Below are positions 16,372-25,053 of a stretch of DNA of 64,000 nt, piece after piece (positions within the stretch are counted from its first letter, which is position 1; every line of letters begins with the position of its first letter). The notes under the pieces are model-generated. The model worked only from the letters and a program-made list of their open reading frames with translations, ran no database searches and was not told where the DNA came from. Source of the stretch: Hyphomicrobiales bacterium (GTDB lineage Bacteria; Pseudomonadota; Alphaproteobacteria; Rhizobiales; Rhizobiaceae); assembly GCA_900473805.1 (NCBI GenBank), contig UCMS01000009.1, positions 1 through 64,000 of the forward strand. Reading direction: 5' to 3'. A program made the translations under genes and the position numbers.

Positions 16372-18720
16372 ATGTTCGCCCTGTTTTCTCGATCCATCGC
16401 CGCCAAACTGCTGGTCGTCACCGGCCTGGCGATCGGCCTCGTGCTCTTTGTTTCCAATATCGTTCTCATTTCGCAGACGCGGGACCGCGTGCATTCCCTG
16501 ATCATGCAGCAGGCGGACGCGGAGGCGAAATCAATCGCCCGCGAGATCGCCGGGAATATCGGCGAACTGGCCAGTGCTGCGCGTCTGATGTCGGGCGTGA
16601 TCGGCCGTGGCCATGAAGGCAAGTCCTTCGACCGTATGGGCATCACCAATATCCTGAAGGCGAACCTCGAACAGAATCCGTTCGCATTCGGCAGCTGGAT
16701 GGCCGAGGAGCCCGGGGCGATCGATGGCCGGAAAGACGAGATCAAGGGGCAGACCGACCTGGGCGCAAATGCCGACGGCATCTATACCCCCTACTGGTCG
16801 AAGGACCGCAACGGGGCGATCCAGTACTCGACTTTTGCGGCCAAGTACGACGCCGAATGGTATGCGCTCGCCGCGAAGAGCGGCAAGGGCGCGATCACGG
16901 CGCCTTATCTCGCCGAAGGCACCGACGTGCCGACGACGATGAGTTCGATTGCCTATCCTGTGTTCTCCGGCGGCAAGATGATCGGTGTCAGCGGCGTCGA
17001 CATTTCGCTTCTTTCCCTTTCGGACAAGCTGAAGGCCCTGAAGCCCTTCGAGACCGGACGCGTGCTGCTGGTCGGACAGGGCGCGCAGTGGCTGGTCGCG
17101 CCGAAGGACGATCTTCTGATGAAGCCCTATGAGGCCGAGGGCGCCGATGCGGTGAAGGCCGCGATCAGCAGCGGCAAGGGCAGCGTGCTGAGCAACCTTG
17201 GGGGCGAAGACGGCGAAAGCTTCGATCGCCTGCTCTATCCCTTCGAAGTGCCGGGCGTGAATGCAACCTGGGCCGTGCTCGTGGACATTCCGGAATCGGC
17301 GATCAGTGCGCCGGTCAAGGCGCAGACCACGATGATGATCCTCGGCGGCGTCATCATGCTGGCCGCGGTGATGATCTCGCTCTTCCTCGCCGTGCGCTCG
17401 CTCGCACAGCGCCCTCTGCACGGTCTGGTCAGCGACGTGGAGCGGATGTCGAAAGGAAACTACGATACCGACGTATCGAACCAGGATCGCCAGGATGAGA
17501 TCGGCATGGTGGCGAAGGCGCTGGATGGTTTTCGCCATCGCCTTGCCGAAAGCCACATGCTCGCGGCGGAAGCCGAAGCGCAGCGGACTGCGGCCGATGG
17601 CGAGCGCCGGCGCAACGAGCAGGAACGCAATGCCTCGGCCGCGACGCAGCAGCACGTGGTCGCCGCCCTCGGCAACGGCCTTGCGCAGCTCTCGCAGGGC
17701 AATCTCACCTATCGCCTGCCGGACGAATTCCCAGGCGAATATGCGGCGCTGAAGCGCGACTTCAACGATGCGGTTGCAACGCTCGAACAGGCGATTGCCT
17801 CGGTGAATGCCGGTGTGGTCAACATCAATGCGGGCACCGGCGAGATTTCCGAAAGTGCGGCCGACCTCGCCAAGCGCACGGAACAGCAGGCGGCAAGCCT
17901 CGAAGAAACCGCGGCGGCGCTCAACGAGCTGACCGAACAGGTCAATTCGAGCGCGGACAATGCCGGTGTCGCGGCCAATACCGTTTCCATCGCGGTCAAA
18001 GATGCCGAGACTTCCGGAGAGGTGGTGCGCAAGGCCGTCGCCTCGATGCAGGGCATCGAGCAGTCGTCGCTGGAGATTTCGCGGATTATCGGTGTCATTG
18101 ACGAGATCGCCTTCCAGACGAACCTGCTCGCACTGAATGCGGGCGTCGAAGCCGCCCGCGCAGGCGAAGCCGGCAAGGGCTTTGCCGTGGTCGCACAGGA
18201 AGTGCGTGAACTGGCACAACGCTCCGCCACGGCCGCGAAGGAGATCAAGGCGCTGATCAACGCCTCCGGCGCACAGGTAAAGGATGGGGTGGAACTCGTG
18301 GGCCAGGCCGGCGAGACCCTGCAGAAGATCTCCGATCAGGTCATGCAGATCAACGGTCTCATCCGCCAGATCTCCGCCTCTTCGAGCGAACAGGCCATGG
18401 GTCTCAAGGAGATCAACTCCGCCGTCAACCAGATGGACCAGGTGACACAGCAGAACGCCGCGATGGTGGAAGAGACGACGGCAGCCAGCATGGCGCTGCG
18501 TGGCGAATCGAACATGTTGCGCGAGCTCGTGGCACGCTTTCAGGTGAGCGGCGGCGCGCAGCCGGGCGCGGCCCTCAGTGCAACGGCCGCGGCGATGCGC
18601 CAGCCTGCGGCCAGCCCGGCATCGACGGCATCGCGCGCACCTGCGCATCAGCCCGCACCGCGCAAAATGGCGGCGGCCGGCGGCAGGTCAGCGGGTGGCG
18701 ACAACTGGGAAGAGTTCTGA
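16372..18720 (+). CDS. Transmembrane methyl-accepting chemotaxis protein, dCache-type sensor
   Basis: A 782-residue receptor. Membrane helices at about 9-31 and 320-341 flank a periplasmic sensor that looks like a double Cache domain ([29 protein letters not shown]). HAMP follows at about 342-395, and the signalling coiled coil has the tip [20 protein letters not shown]. The protein ends in NWEEF, the pentapeptide that tethers the methyltransferase CheR, after a flexible Ala/Pro-rich tail. The ATG at 16372 is preferred to 16288: it follows CCGGAG and begins directly at the first membrane helix. The neighbours are ribokinase and nucleoside hydrolase; ligand unknown. Confidence 0.92.
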   Translation: MFALFSRSIAAKLLVVTGLAIGLVLFVSNIVLISQTRDRVHSLIMQQADAEAKSIAREIAGNIGELASAARLMSGVIGRGHEGKSFDRMGITNILKANLEQNPFAFGSWMAEEPGAIDGRKDEIKGQTDLGANADGIYTPYWSKDRNGAIQYSTFAAKYDAEWYALAAKSGKGAITAPYLAEGTDVPTTMSSIAYPVFSGGKMIGVSGVDISLLSLSDKLKALKPFETGRVLLVGQGAQWLVAPKDDLLMKPYEAEGADAVKAAISSGKGSVLSNLGGEDGESFDRLLYPFEVPGVNATWAVLVDIPESAISAPVKAQTTMMILGGVIMLAAVMISLFLAVRSLAQRPLHGLVSDVERMSKGNYDTDVSNQDRQDEIGMVAKALDGFRHRLAESHMLAAEAEAQRTAADGERRRNEQERNASAATQQHVVAALGNGLAQLSQGNLTYRLPDEFPGEYAALKRDFNDAVATLEQAIASVNAGVVNINAGTGEISESAADLAKRTEQQAASLEETAAALNELTEQVNSSADNAGVAANTVSIAVKDAETSGEVVRKAVASMQGIEQSSLEISRIIGVIDEIAFQTNLLALNAGVEAARAGEAGKGFAVVAQEVRELAQRSATAAKEIKALINASGAQVKDGVELVGQAGETLQKISDQVMQINGLIRQISASSSEQAMGLKEINSAVNQMDQVTQQNAAMVEETTAASMALRGESNMLRELVARFQVSGGAQPGAALSATAAAMRQPAASPASTASRAPAHQPAPRKMAAAGGRSAGGDNWEEF

Positions 18721-18771
18721 AGCCAGCGGCGCTGCACGATCTCCCGACGAGATCCACCCTCGCAAAAGACA

Positions 18772-18798
18772 ATGGGCCGCCGGAAACCGGCGGCCCAT
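18772..18798. terminator. Strong hairpin between chemoreceptor and nucleoside hydrolase
   Basis: ATGGGCCGCCGG and CCGGCGGCCCAT form a perfect 12-bp stem with an AAA loop between convergent genes. No T-run; bidirectional use is likely. Confidence 0.6.
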
Positions 18799-18829
18799 CT
18801 GCATTCAGGGTGTTGCGCACGCGCGCAAT

Positions 18830-19774
18830 TCAGAGGCGGGCAAAACGCTCGATGAGCAGGTCGAAGAAGCCGTCGGCATCGACGTTGCGCATGACCTGGA
18901 CATTCGGCTTGCGGCCCGAGACGCGCCACCAGTCAACGACGGTCATGCCGACCGTCAGTTCGGACTGCAGTTCGATCTCGACATTGCAGTGTCGACCGCT
19001 GAAGAGTTCCGGCTTCAGAAGGTAAGCGATGACCGTCGGATCATGCAGCGGTCCGCCGTCGGAGCCGTACTTTTCTTCGTCGAAGCGCTCGAAGAACTGC
19101 AGCCACTCGACCATGGTGTGCGCCGGCTTCGTGCCGATTTCGGCGATGCGGGCGACCCGGGCCTTGGTGGTCATCAGCTGATGGGTGACATCGAGCGGCA
19201 TCATGGTGACCGGAATGCCGGAACCGACGACGGCGGCGGCGGCATGGGGATCGACATAGATGTTGAATTCGGCGGCCGGCGTGATGTTGCCGCCTTCGAA
19301 GAAGCCGCCGCCCATCATCACCAGTTCCTTCACGCGGGGCGCGATGTCCGGTGCCTTCTGGAGAGCAAGGCCGATATTGGTCAGTGGGCCGAGCGTGCAG
19401 AGCGTGACGGAGCCTTCCGGCTCGCGGCGGATGGTATCGATGATGAAATCGACAGCGTGCTCGGGCTGCACCTTCATGGTCGGTTCCGGAAGAACCGCGC
19501 CGTCCAGGCCGGTCTTGCCGTGGACATGTTCGGCGGTGACGAGAGGGCGTACCATCGGACGGTCTGCGCCTTCATAAACGGCGCGGTCCTGCTGGCCGCA
19601 GAGTTCGCAGACGATGCGGGCATTGCGGCTCGTATAGGAGAGCGGCACATTGCCAGCCACCATGGTGATGCCCAGAAGGTTCAGTTCGTCGGGGCTTGCG
19701 AAGGCGAGCATGAGGGCCGCTGCGTCGTCCTGGCCGGGATCCGTGTCGATGATGATTTTGCGGGGGTCTGTCAT
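18830..19774 (-). CDS. Nucleoside hydrolase (IunH family)
   Basis: A 314-residue enzyme that splits nucleosides into base and ribose. The N-terminal DTDPGQDDA motif supplies the calcium-binding aspartates, and further family segments are GPLTNIGLA, VMMGGG, AEFNIYVDP and HDPTVIA with the C-terminal metal Asp. Length is that of the family (about 310). It is convergent with the chemoreceptor; the ribokinase on the far side could take the released ribose. Base preference (purine or pyrimidine) cannot be read from the sequence. Confidence 0.93.
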   Translation of the reverse strand: MTDPRKIIIDTDPGQDDAAALMLAFASPDELNLLGITMVAGNVPLSYTSRNARIVCELCGQQDRAVYEGADRPMVRPLVTAEHVHGKTGLDGAVLPEPTMKVQPEHAVDFIIDTIRREPEGSVTLCTLGPLTNIGLALQKAPDIAPRVKELVMMGGGFFEGGNITPAAEFNIYVDPHAAAAVVGSGIPVTMMPLDVTHQLMTTKARVARIAEIGTKPAHTMVEWLQFFERFDEEKYGSDGGPLHDPTVIAYLLKPELFSGRHCNVEIELQSELTVGMTVVDWWRVSGRKPNVQVMRNVDADGFFDLLIERFARL

Positions 19775-19841
19775 GGGATGTCCTGATATCGAATGGGCGA
19801 GGCTTGGCGCCGCAGGTGGCGTTTGTCAAGCATCGCGCCGC

Positions 19842-19870
19842 TTGTCCCGCGACGCGAAGATCCCCATATT
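19842..19870 (+). promoter_or_regulatory. Probable RpoH (sigma-32) promoter of hsp20
   Basis: CTTGTCC, 15 bases, then CCCATAT, the form of alphaproteobacterial heat-shock promoters (CTTG at -35, CCCATAT at -10). It ends 49 bases before the hsp20 start. The same 7-15-7 geometry occurs before grpE. Confidence 0.5.
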
Positions 19871-19919
19871 CAGTCGCTGATATGACCGGCTTCGGCTGGT
19901 TGCGCAAACAGAGGATCGC

Positions 19920-20342
19920 ATGAGCCGGAGCCGCCTTCCCGCCGAGGGATTGATCATTACCTTCAGTCTGGCCGAGGGCGTTCCGCTCCGGCGTCCGCGC
20001 GGAAGTGACGGCTATCCGCCCTATGACATCGAGCGACTGCCGGCCGACAAGGGTCAGGACCGGTTGCGAATCACCCTTGCGGTGGCAGGCTTTGCCGAAG
20101 ACGAACTGGATGTGACGATCGAGGGCGGGCAGCTGTCGATCACGGGCAAACAGGCCGAGCGGGAAGAACAGGATTTTCTCTTCCGAGGCATTGCGGCACG
20201 CCAGTTTCAAAGGGTTTTCGCTCTGGAAGAGGGCATGGAAGTGACCGGCGCCAACCTACGCAACGGTTTGCTTTCAATCGAAATCATCCGCATGCAACCG
20301 GTGCATCTGGTAAGGAAAATTAACATCTCCGCCGCACAATGA
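19920..20342 (+). CDS. Small heat-shock protein, Hsp20/alpha-crystallin family
   Basis: A 140-residue chaperone that holds unfolding proteins. The alpha-crystallin domain spans about 38-130, with LRITLAVAGFAEDELDVTIE, the LSITGK strand and a GLLSIEI segment near its end that stands for the usual GxLxxxxP. The N-terminus is short. A probable RpoH promoter lies 50 bases upstream. A DUF1150 gene follows 47 bases later on the same strand, the usual alphaproteobacterial pairing. Confidence 0.9.
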   Translation: MSRSRLPAEGLIITFSLAEGVPLRRPRGSDGYPPYDIERLPADKGQDRLRITLAVAGFAEDELDVTIEGGQLSITGKQAEREEQDFLFRGIAARQFQRVFALEEGMEVTGANLRNGLLSIEIIRMQPVHLVRKINISAAQ

Positions 20343-20389
20343 GGGTTGCGGCATGCTTTGCCGCCTCTCCCCCAATGTGGAGGCTCGGA

Positions 20390-20647
20390 ATGTTACTAAA
20401 AGAAGCTTCAGCCCGCCTGACGCAATCCGAACTGGCTCATCTCGGAGCCGGCGAAGTGGGCTATATTCGCAAGATGAAATCCGACGAGGTGTCGCGCTGC
20501 TTCCCGGAAGCGCCGGAGATCGATCCGACGCTGGACCTGTGGGCCCTGTTTGCCGCCGACGGCACGCCGATCCTGTTGACCGACAATCGCTCCAGCACCT
20601 TCTTTAAGGCGGCGGAAGACGATCTGAAGACCGTTTCGCTGCACTGA
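20390..20647 (+). CDS. DUF1150 family protein
   Basis: An 85-residue protein matching the DUF1150 family: LGAGEVGYIRKMKSDEVSRCFP, then LWALFAADGTPILLTDNRSS and a C-terminal TVSLH. The family is found next to Hsp20 genes across alphaproteobacteria, so it is probably made in the heat-shock response, but its activity is unknown. The ATG at 20390 has GAGG upstream and gives the family's normal length; a start at 20339 would add 17 residues overlapping the hsp20 end. Confidence 0.85.
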   Translation: MLLKEASARLTQSELAHLGAGEVGYIRKMKSDEVSRCFPEAPEIDPTLDLWALFAADGTPILLTDNRSSTFFKAAEDDLKTVSLH

Positions 20648-20671
20648 GCGGTATTGACGAGCCGATGACGC

Positions 20672-20689
20672 CGGCCTCCTGGGAGGCCG
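20672..20689. terminator. Hairpin between DUF1150 and trmB
   Basis: CGGCCTCC and GGAGGCCG form an 8-bp stem with a 2-base loop between convergent gene ends; on the plus strand ATTTC follows. Confidence 0.55.
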
Positions 20690-20692
20690 ATT

Positions 20693-21394
20693 TCAGCGTC
20701 GGATGAAGGTGAGATAGGCCGAGGATCGGCCTTCGCGGCGGGCCTTGGCTTCGTAGCGTGTGCCCGGCCAGCCGTCATAGGGCGTCAGCCAATCGCTGGC
20801 ATTGCGCGCCGTCCATTCGAAGCCCCCATGATCGCGGCAATGTTGCAGCGTCCAGTTGACATAGGTGTCGATATCGGAGGCGAAGCAGAAGGTGCCACCC
20901 GGTTTCAGAACCTTGTGGAAGCGTTCGAGATTGACCTGGGAGACGAAGCGGCGCTTCCAGTGGCGCTTCTTCGGCCAGGGATCGGCATAGAGCAGATCGA
21001 TCTGGTCGATTTGGCCTTCCGGCAGCCAATCCAGGAGCTGCGTCGCGTCGTCATCATAGACACGGATGTTCTTCAAGCCCTCTGCCTCGACGACGGCCAG
21101 AAGCTTCGCCATGGAATTAACGAAGGGCTCTACACCGATGAAGCCCGTCGAGGGATTGGTGCGGGCTCGGTGAACGAGGTGCTCGCCACCACCGAAGCCG
21201 ATTTCGAGGCGGATTTTGTCGACGGGCACGGGGAAGAGCGACTTCAGGTCTTCAGGCACGGCGGAGGCGAGATCGACCTTGAGTTCGGGCAGGATGGTTT
21301 CCATGCGCCCGACCTGCTGCTCGCGCAACGGCTTGCCCTTGCGTCGACCGAAGAAGGCTTCGGTCGACCTCGTCTTGCGTTCCGCGTCCGTCAT
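20693..21394 (-). CDS. trmB: tRNA (guanine-N7-)-methyltransferase
   Basis: A 233-residue SAM-dependent enzyme that makes m7G46 in tRNA. The SAM-binding loop is [11 protein letters not shown], and the catalytic/tRNA segment is [16 protein letters not shown], the signature of Trm[13 protein letters not shown] near the end is also typical. It starts 8 bases after the metK stop, so the two are one unit. In the co-directional block from tsaB it is the last gene, ending at the hairpin at 20672. Confidence 0.96.
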   Translation of the reverse strand: MTDAERKTRSTEAFFGRRKGKPLREQQVGRMETILPELKVDLASAVPEDLKSLFPVPVDKIRLEIGFGGGEHLVHRARTNPSTGFIGVEPFVNSMAKLLAVVEAEGLKNIRVYDDDATQLLDWLPEGQIDQIDLLYADPWPKKRHWKRRFVSQVNLERFHKVLKPGGTFCFASDIDTYVNWTLQHCRDHGGFEWTARNASDWLTPYDGWPGTRYEAKARREGRSSAYLTFIRR

Positions 21395-21401
21395 ATCACC
21401 T

Positions 21402-22640
21402 TCAAGCCTTGAGAGCGTCCTTCAGCGGCTTGACCAGATCGAGCTTCTCCCAAGAGAAGGAGCCGTCGCGGCCAGCCTTGCGGCCGAAATGGCCATAGGC
21501 GGACGTCTTAGCATAGATCGGCTTATTGAGGTCAAGATGGCGGCGGATGCCGGACGGGGACAAGTCCATGACCTTGCGGATCGCGGCCTCGACTTCGTCC
21601 TCGGTCACCTTGCCGGTGCCATGCAGGTCGACATAGATCGACAGCGGCTGGGCAATGCCAATCGCATAAGAGATCTGGATCGTGCAACGGTCGGCGAAGC
21701 CGGCGGCCACGACGTTCTTGGCGAGGTAACGGGCGGCATAGGCGGCCGAACGGTCGACCTTGGTCGTGTCCTTGCCGGAGAATGCGCCGCCACCATGGGG
21801 GGCCGCACCACCATAGGTGTCGACGATGATCTTGCGGCCGGTGAGGCCTGCGTCACCATCCGGGCCGCCGATGACGAACTTGCCGGTGGGGTTGATGTAC
21901 CAGGCGCAGTCGTCGGCGATCTTCAGGTCGCCAAGGGCTTCCTTGATGAAGGGCTCGACGACCTGACGGACCTTCTTGGAATCCCAGTTCTCGTCGAGAT
22001 GCTGGGTGGAGAGAACAATCGAGGCGACTTCCGCCGGCTTGCCGTCGACATAGCGGACGGTGACCTGGCTCTTGGCGTCGGGACCCAGCTTGCCAACGTC
22101 ACCCTCGCCCTTCTTGCGGGCGGCGGAAAGCAGCTGGAGGATCTTGTGGGAGTAATAAATCGGCGCCGGCATCAGGTCCGGCGTTTCCTTGCAGGCGTAG
22201 CCGAACATGATGCCCTGATCGCCGGCACCTTCGCTGTTGGAGCTGTCGGCAGCCTTGTCGACGCCCTGGGCGATATGGGCGGACTGGGAATGCAGGAGCA
22301 CGTCGATCTTGGCGGTCTTCCAGTGGAAGCCATCCTGCTCGTAGCCGATGTCGCGGATCGCCTTGCGGGCGGCTGACTTGAACTTCGAGGGATTGATCAC
22401 CTCGTTGCCGTTCTTGTCAGTCTTCATCAGGCTCGGCGGAAGGCGAACTTCGCCGGCGATGACGACGCGGTTCGTGGTTGCAAGGGTTTCGCAGGCGATG
22501 CGCACGGTCCAGGGATCAACGCCGGTCTTGGCCGCTTCGCGGTAGACGAGATCGACGATTTCGTCGGAGATGCGGTCACAGACCTTGTCTGGATGACCTT
22601 CGGATACGGATTCACTGGTGAAGAGATAGTTGGCGCGCAT
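21402..22640 (-). CDS. metK: S-adenosylmethionine synthetase
   Basis: A 412-residue enzyme making SAM from methionine and ATP. Family motifs are seen: [13 protein letters not shown] at the N-terminus, [12 protein letters not shown] in the middle and [19 protein letters not shown] near 275. The ATG at 22640 follows GAGGGG; an upstream in-frame ATG at 22712 adds a non-homologous leader and was rejected. A near-perfect 20-bp palindrome lies 71 bases upstream (22711-22730) and is a probable operator. trmB, a SAM user, follows directly. Confidence 0.97.
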   Translation of the reverse strand: MRANYLFTSESVSEGHPDKVCDRISDEIVDLVYREAAKTGVDPWTVRIACETLATTNRVVIAGEVRLPPSLMKTDKNGNEVINPSKFKSAARKAIRDIGYEQDGFHWKTAKIDVLLHSQSAHIAQGVDKAADSSNSEGAGDQGIMFGYACKETPDLMPAPIYYSHKILQLLSAARKKGEGDVGKLGPDAKSQVTVRYVDGKPAEVASIVLSTQHLDENWDSKKVRQVVEPFIKEALGDLKIADDCAWYINPTGKFVIGGPDGDAGLTGRKIIVDTYGGAAPHGGGAFSGKDTTKVDRSAAYAARYLAKNVVAAGFADRCTIQISYAIGIAQPLSIYVDLHGTGKVTEDEVEAAIRKVMDLSPSGIRRHLDLNKPIYAKTSAYGHFGRKAGRDGSFSWEKLDLVKPLKDALKA

Positions 22641-22710
22641 CGGGATTCCCCTCAAAGTATGGATGGCGGCATCGTTACCCAGTTCAAGTTTCAAAGACAA
22701 GAACACAACC

Positions 22711-22730
22711 ACATAAATATATCTTTATGT
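22711..22730. promoter_or_regulatory. Palindromic operator candidate ahead of metK
   Basis: On the minus strand ACATAAAGATATATTTATGT, an inverted repeat with 9 of 10 positions paired. It sits in the metK leader, between the praR terminator and the metK ribosome-binding site. It resembles, from memory, the sites of ArsR-type SAH/SAM-responsive regulators (SahR, SamR) of methionine-cycle genes. No such regulator gene is in the window. Confidence 0.5.
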
Positions 22731-22753
22731 GAGTAAACTTTTCCCTACAGGGC

Positions 22754-22789
22754 AAAAAAAAGCGGCCCGGGGGGACCGCTTTTTTTTCG
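22754..22789. terminator. Intrinsic terminator between praR and metK
   Basis: A stem AGCGG/CCGCT with extra G-C pairs inside, flanked by A-runs on the left and T-runs on the right, so it works in either direction. On the minus strand it ends the praR transcript, which makes metK a separate unit. Confidence 0.8.
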
Positions 22790-22804
22790 AGGCAAGCGCG
22801 CCGA

Positions 22805-23224
22805 TCACTCGACGTCGGCATCGGCTCCCAGAGCCTTGACCAGATCGACGATTTTGCGGCGGACCTTGGGGTCGGAGATTTTGACGAAGGCGCGGTTGAG
22901 CTGCAGGCCCTCGGAGGAGGAGAGGAAATCCACGACGTAGTTGGAGCTGGAGGCTTCGGCCATGCCAGCGGACGACGAGGGGCTTTCACCCGGGGCATCC
23001 TCGAAGAAGAAAGAAACGGGAACCGTCAGAATATTGGAAATATTCTGGAGACGGCTAGCACCCACTCGATTGGTGCCCTTTTCATACTTCTGAATCTGTT
23101 GGAATGTGATGCCGAGGCTTTCACCGAGCTTCTCTTGGCTCATGCCAAGCATTGTTCGACGAAGGCGAATCCGACTACCGACATGGATGTCAATCGGGTT
23201 CGGCTTCTTCTTGTTCTCGATCAT
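22805..23224 (-). CDS. praR: XRE-family regulator, PraR/PhrR type
   Basis: A 139-residue DNA-binding protein. An HTH_3 domain covers about residues 12-68 (GSRIRLRRTMLGMSQEKLG, FQQIQKYEKGTNRVGASRL), followed by a Ser-rich linker and a conserved tail (LNRAFVKISDPKVRRKIVDL). This matches PraR (quorum sensing and attachment in rhizobia, host-linked control in Azorhizobium) and PhrR, a low-pH-induced regulator next to actA/lnt in Ensifer medicae; the same neighbour is seen here. The ATG at 23224 follows AGGACGA; a start at 23356 would add a 44-residue basic leader and was rejected. Confidence 0.85.
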   Translation of the reverse strand: MIENKKKPNPIDIHVGSRIRLRRTMLGMSQEKLGESLGITFQQIQKYEKGTNRVGASRLQNISNILTVPVSFFFEDAPGESPSSSAGMAEASSSNYVVDFLSSSEGLQLNRAFVKISDPKVRRKIVDLVKALGADADVE

Positions 23225-23372
23225 TAATGTCGTCCTGACAAATGTGTTGGCGTTTCGACCATAACCCCATGCCCGCCCAACCATTACGATACGTTGTACT
23301 CGTCGTCGATGATCTTTCAGCATACTTGCAGACTCACGGTCGGAGCCACTATGCAATTTTAGGGGTTTTTGG

Positions 23373-24968
23373 TCAATTCATCCGCCTAATAAAACCCATA
23401 CGAGAAATGCTCGCGACGAAACCAAGGGCTCCGAGGACCAACCAAAAGTTTAGGTTGTGGTCGAAATTGTTCCGTTTCGACACAGTTGACATGCCTATAG
23501 TTGCATCCAGGGCGCCCGATAGATTTAGTGCCAGACCATCGACAACCTGACCATAGGCATCGATCACAGCCGATATACCGTTGTTTGCATCGCGAATGAG
23601 CGGCACGCCCCGTTCCACGGCGCGCAAACGGGACTGCAGAAAGTGCTGATAGGGACCGGGCGTGGCTCCGAACCAGGCATCATTGGTGATGTTGAGAATG
23701 GCGCCCGCGCCGCTGAGATCAGGCGCGAGTTCGGCAGGAAAGATGGCCTCATAGCAGATCAAGGGATAGAAGGAGACGCCTGAGGGAAGGGTTAGCGGGG
23801 AGCGGCTGGCGGCCGGCGAAAAGCCGCCGGGCAGGCTTATCAGTTGCTCCACCCCAAAGCGGCGCAGCACATCCTCGAACGGCAAGTATTCCCCGAAGGG
23901 CGTCAGATGTACCTTGTCGCTTGCAGCGAGGATCTGGCCCTTATCGTCTATCATGTAGACCGAGTTGTAGTAACGCGGTGGCAGACCCGCTCCCCGTTCC
24001 TCCGCACGCACAGCGCCGGTGATCAACACCTGCCCGTCCTGCAGGACATCGCCAATGCGCACGAGCGCGTCCGGGTTCTCCGTCAGAATGAAGGGAACAG
24101 AGGTTTCCGGCCAGACGATAACATCCGGTCTCTGGTGACCGGCAGCCGGCGGCGCTGACGTCAGCGCCAGGTGCTTTTCGAAGACGCCGATGCGATCGGA
24201 GTTCTCCATCTTCTGTGCCTGGTCGATTGCCGGCTGGACGAGCCGTATGGCGATCTGGCGGGTTTCACCCATATCGGCCGGCGCGAGATAGAGCCGCCAG
24301 GCTCCATAGCCGAAATGGGCGACGAACAGGACGGCGGCAAGGAGAATACCCGGCACGGCGCCGCGACGAGTACCGAGCAAAGCAGGCGCTGCGAAAACGA
24401 AGACGCAGAGTGCCGTGACGCCGAAGAGACCGAGCACATAGCTCGATTGCATCATCAAGGGGACAGGCATGGCGGCATACCCAATGGCATTCCATGGAAA
24501 GCCAGTAGCGACGGTACTGCGTAGCCATTCGGCAAGGCCGAAGCCGAAAGCGAGCGCTGCGATGCGACCCATGCCATCCGACCAGACGAGACGGGCGAGC
24601 ATGGCGGCAAAGCCGTAAAAGATGGCAAGCAGGGCCGGCAGACCCAGCACCGCGAGCGGGATCGCCCAGGCAAAGCCGCTGGCGTCAACCAGCAGCGCAT
24701 TGCCGAGCCACCAGAGGCCGGCGACGAAGTAGCCGAGGCCGAAGAGCCAGCCGGTGACGAAGGCGGCGCGCAGATTGAGCGTGCCGCTGCGCTCGGGATT
24801 GCCGGTCAGCCCGTCGAGGAGCCAGACCAGTAGCGTAAATGAGACGAACATGGCCGCGAAGACACCGAAAGGCGGCATGGCGAGAGCCCCGATCGCGCCC
24901 GCGAGGAGAGCGAGTCCCGCGCGTCGCCATCCCCCGAGCAGCAAGATCCTGCCGGCCAATCGTTCCAT
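23373..24968 (-). CDS. lnt: Apolipoprotein N-acyltransferase
   Basis: A 531-residue inner-membrane enzyme that adds the third acyl chain to lipoproteins. An N-terminal block of about seven membrane helices is followed by a periplasmic nitrilase-like domain with the catalytic triad: Glu in WPETSVPF, Lys in DKVHLTPFGEYLP and Cys in LICYEAIFP; a last membrane helix closes it. The ATG at 24968 follows GGAGGGG; 24995 is less good. In Ensifer the homologue is actA, needed for acid tolerance. Confidence 0.95.
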   Translation of the reverse strand: MERLAGRILLLGGWRRAGLALLAGAIGALAMPPFGVFAAMFVSFTLLVWLLDGLTGNPERSGTLNLRAAFVTGWLFGLGYFVAGLWWLGNALLVDASGFAWAIPLAVLGLPALLAIFYGFAAMLARLVWSDGMGRIAALAFGFGLAEWLRSTVATGFPWNAIGYAAMPVPLMMQSSYVLGLFGVTALCVFVFAAPALLGTRRGAVPGILLAAVLFVAHFGYGAWRLYLAPADMGETRQIAIRLVQPAIDQAQKMENSDRIGVFEKHLALTSAPPAAGHQRPDVIVWPETSVPFILTENPDALVRIGDVLQDGQVLITGAVRAEERGAGLPPRYYNSVYMIDDKGQILAASDKVHLTPFGEYLPFEDVLRRFGVEQLISLPGGFSPAASRSPLTLPSGVSFYPLICYEAIFPAELAPDLSGAGAILNITNDAWFGATPGPYQHFLQSRLRAVERGVPLIRDANNGISAVIDAYGQVVDGLALNLSGALDATIGMSTVSKRNNFDHNLNFWLVLGALGFVASISRMGFIRRMN

Positions 24969-25053
24969 GCACACCCCTCCGCTACCGCGAATCAACCGCC
25001 CGGCAGTGTTTCAAACTTCCGAGCGGATGTCGCGGTCTTCGCCAGCCAGGTCG

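Noticed and set aside
22641-22753. SAM-II or other riboswitch before metK
   Set aside because: The leader lacks the conserved SAM-II bases (for example GCTAAA in the pseudoknot); a palindromic operator explains the region better.
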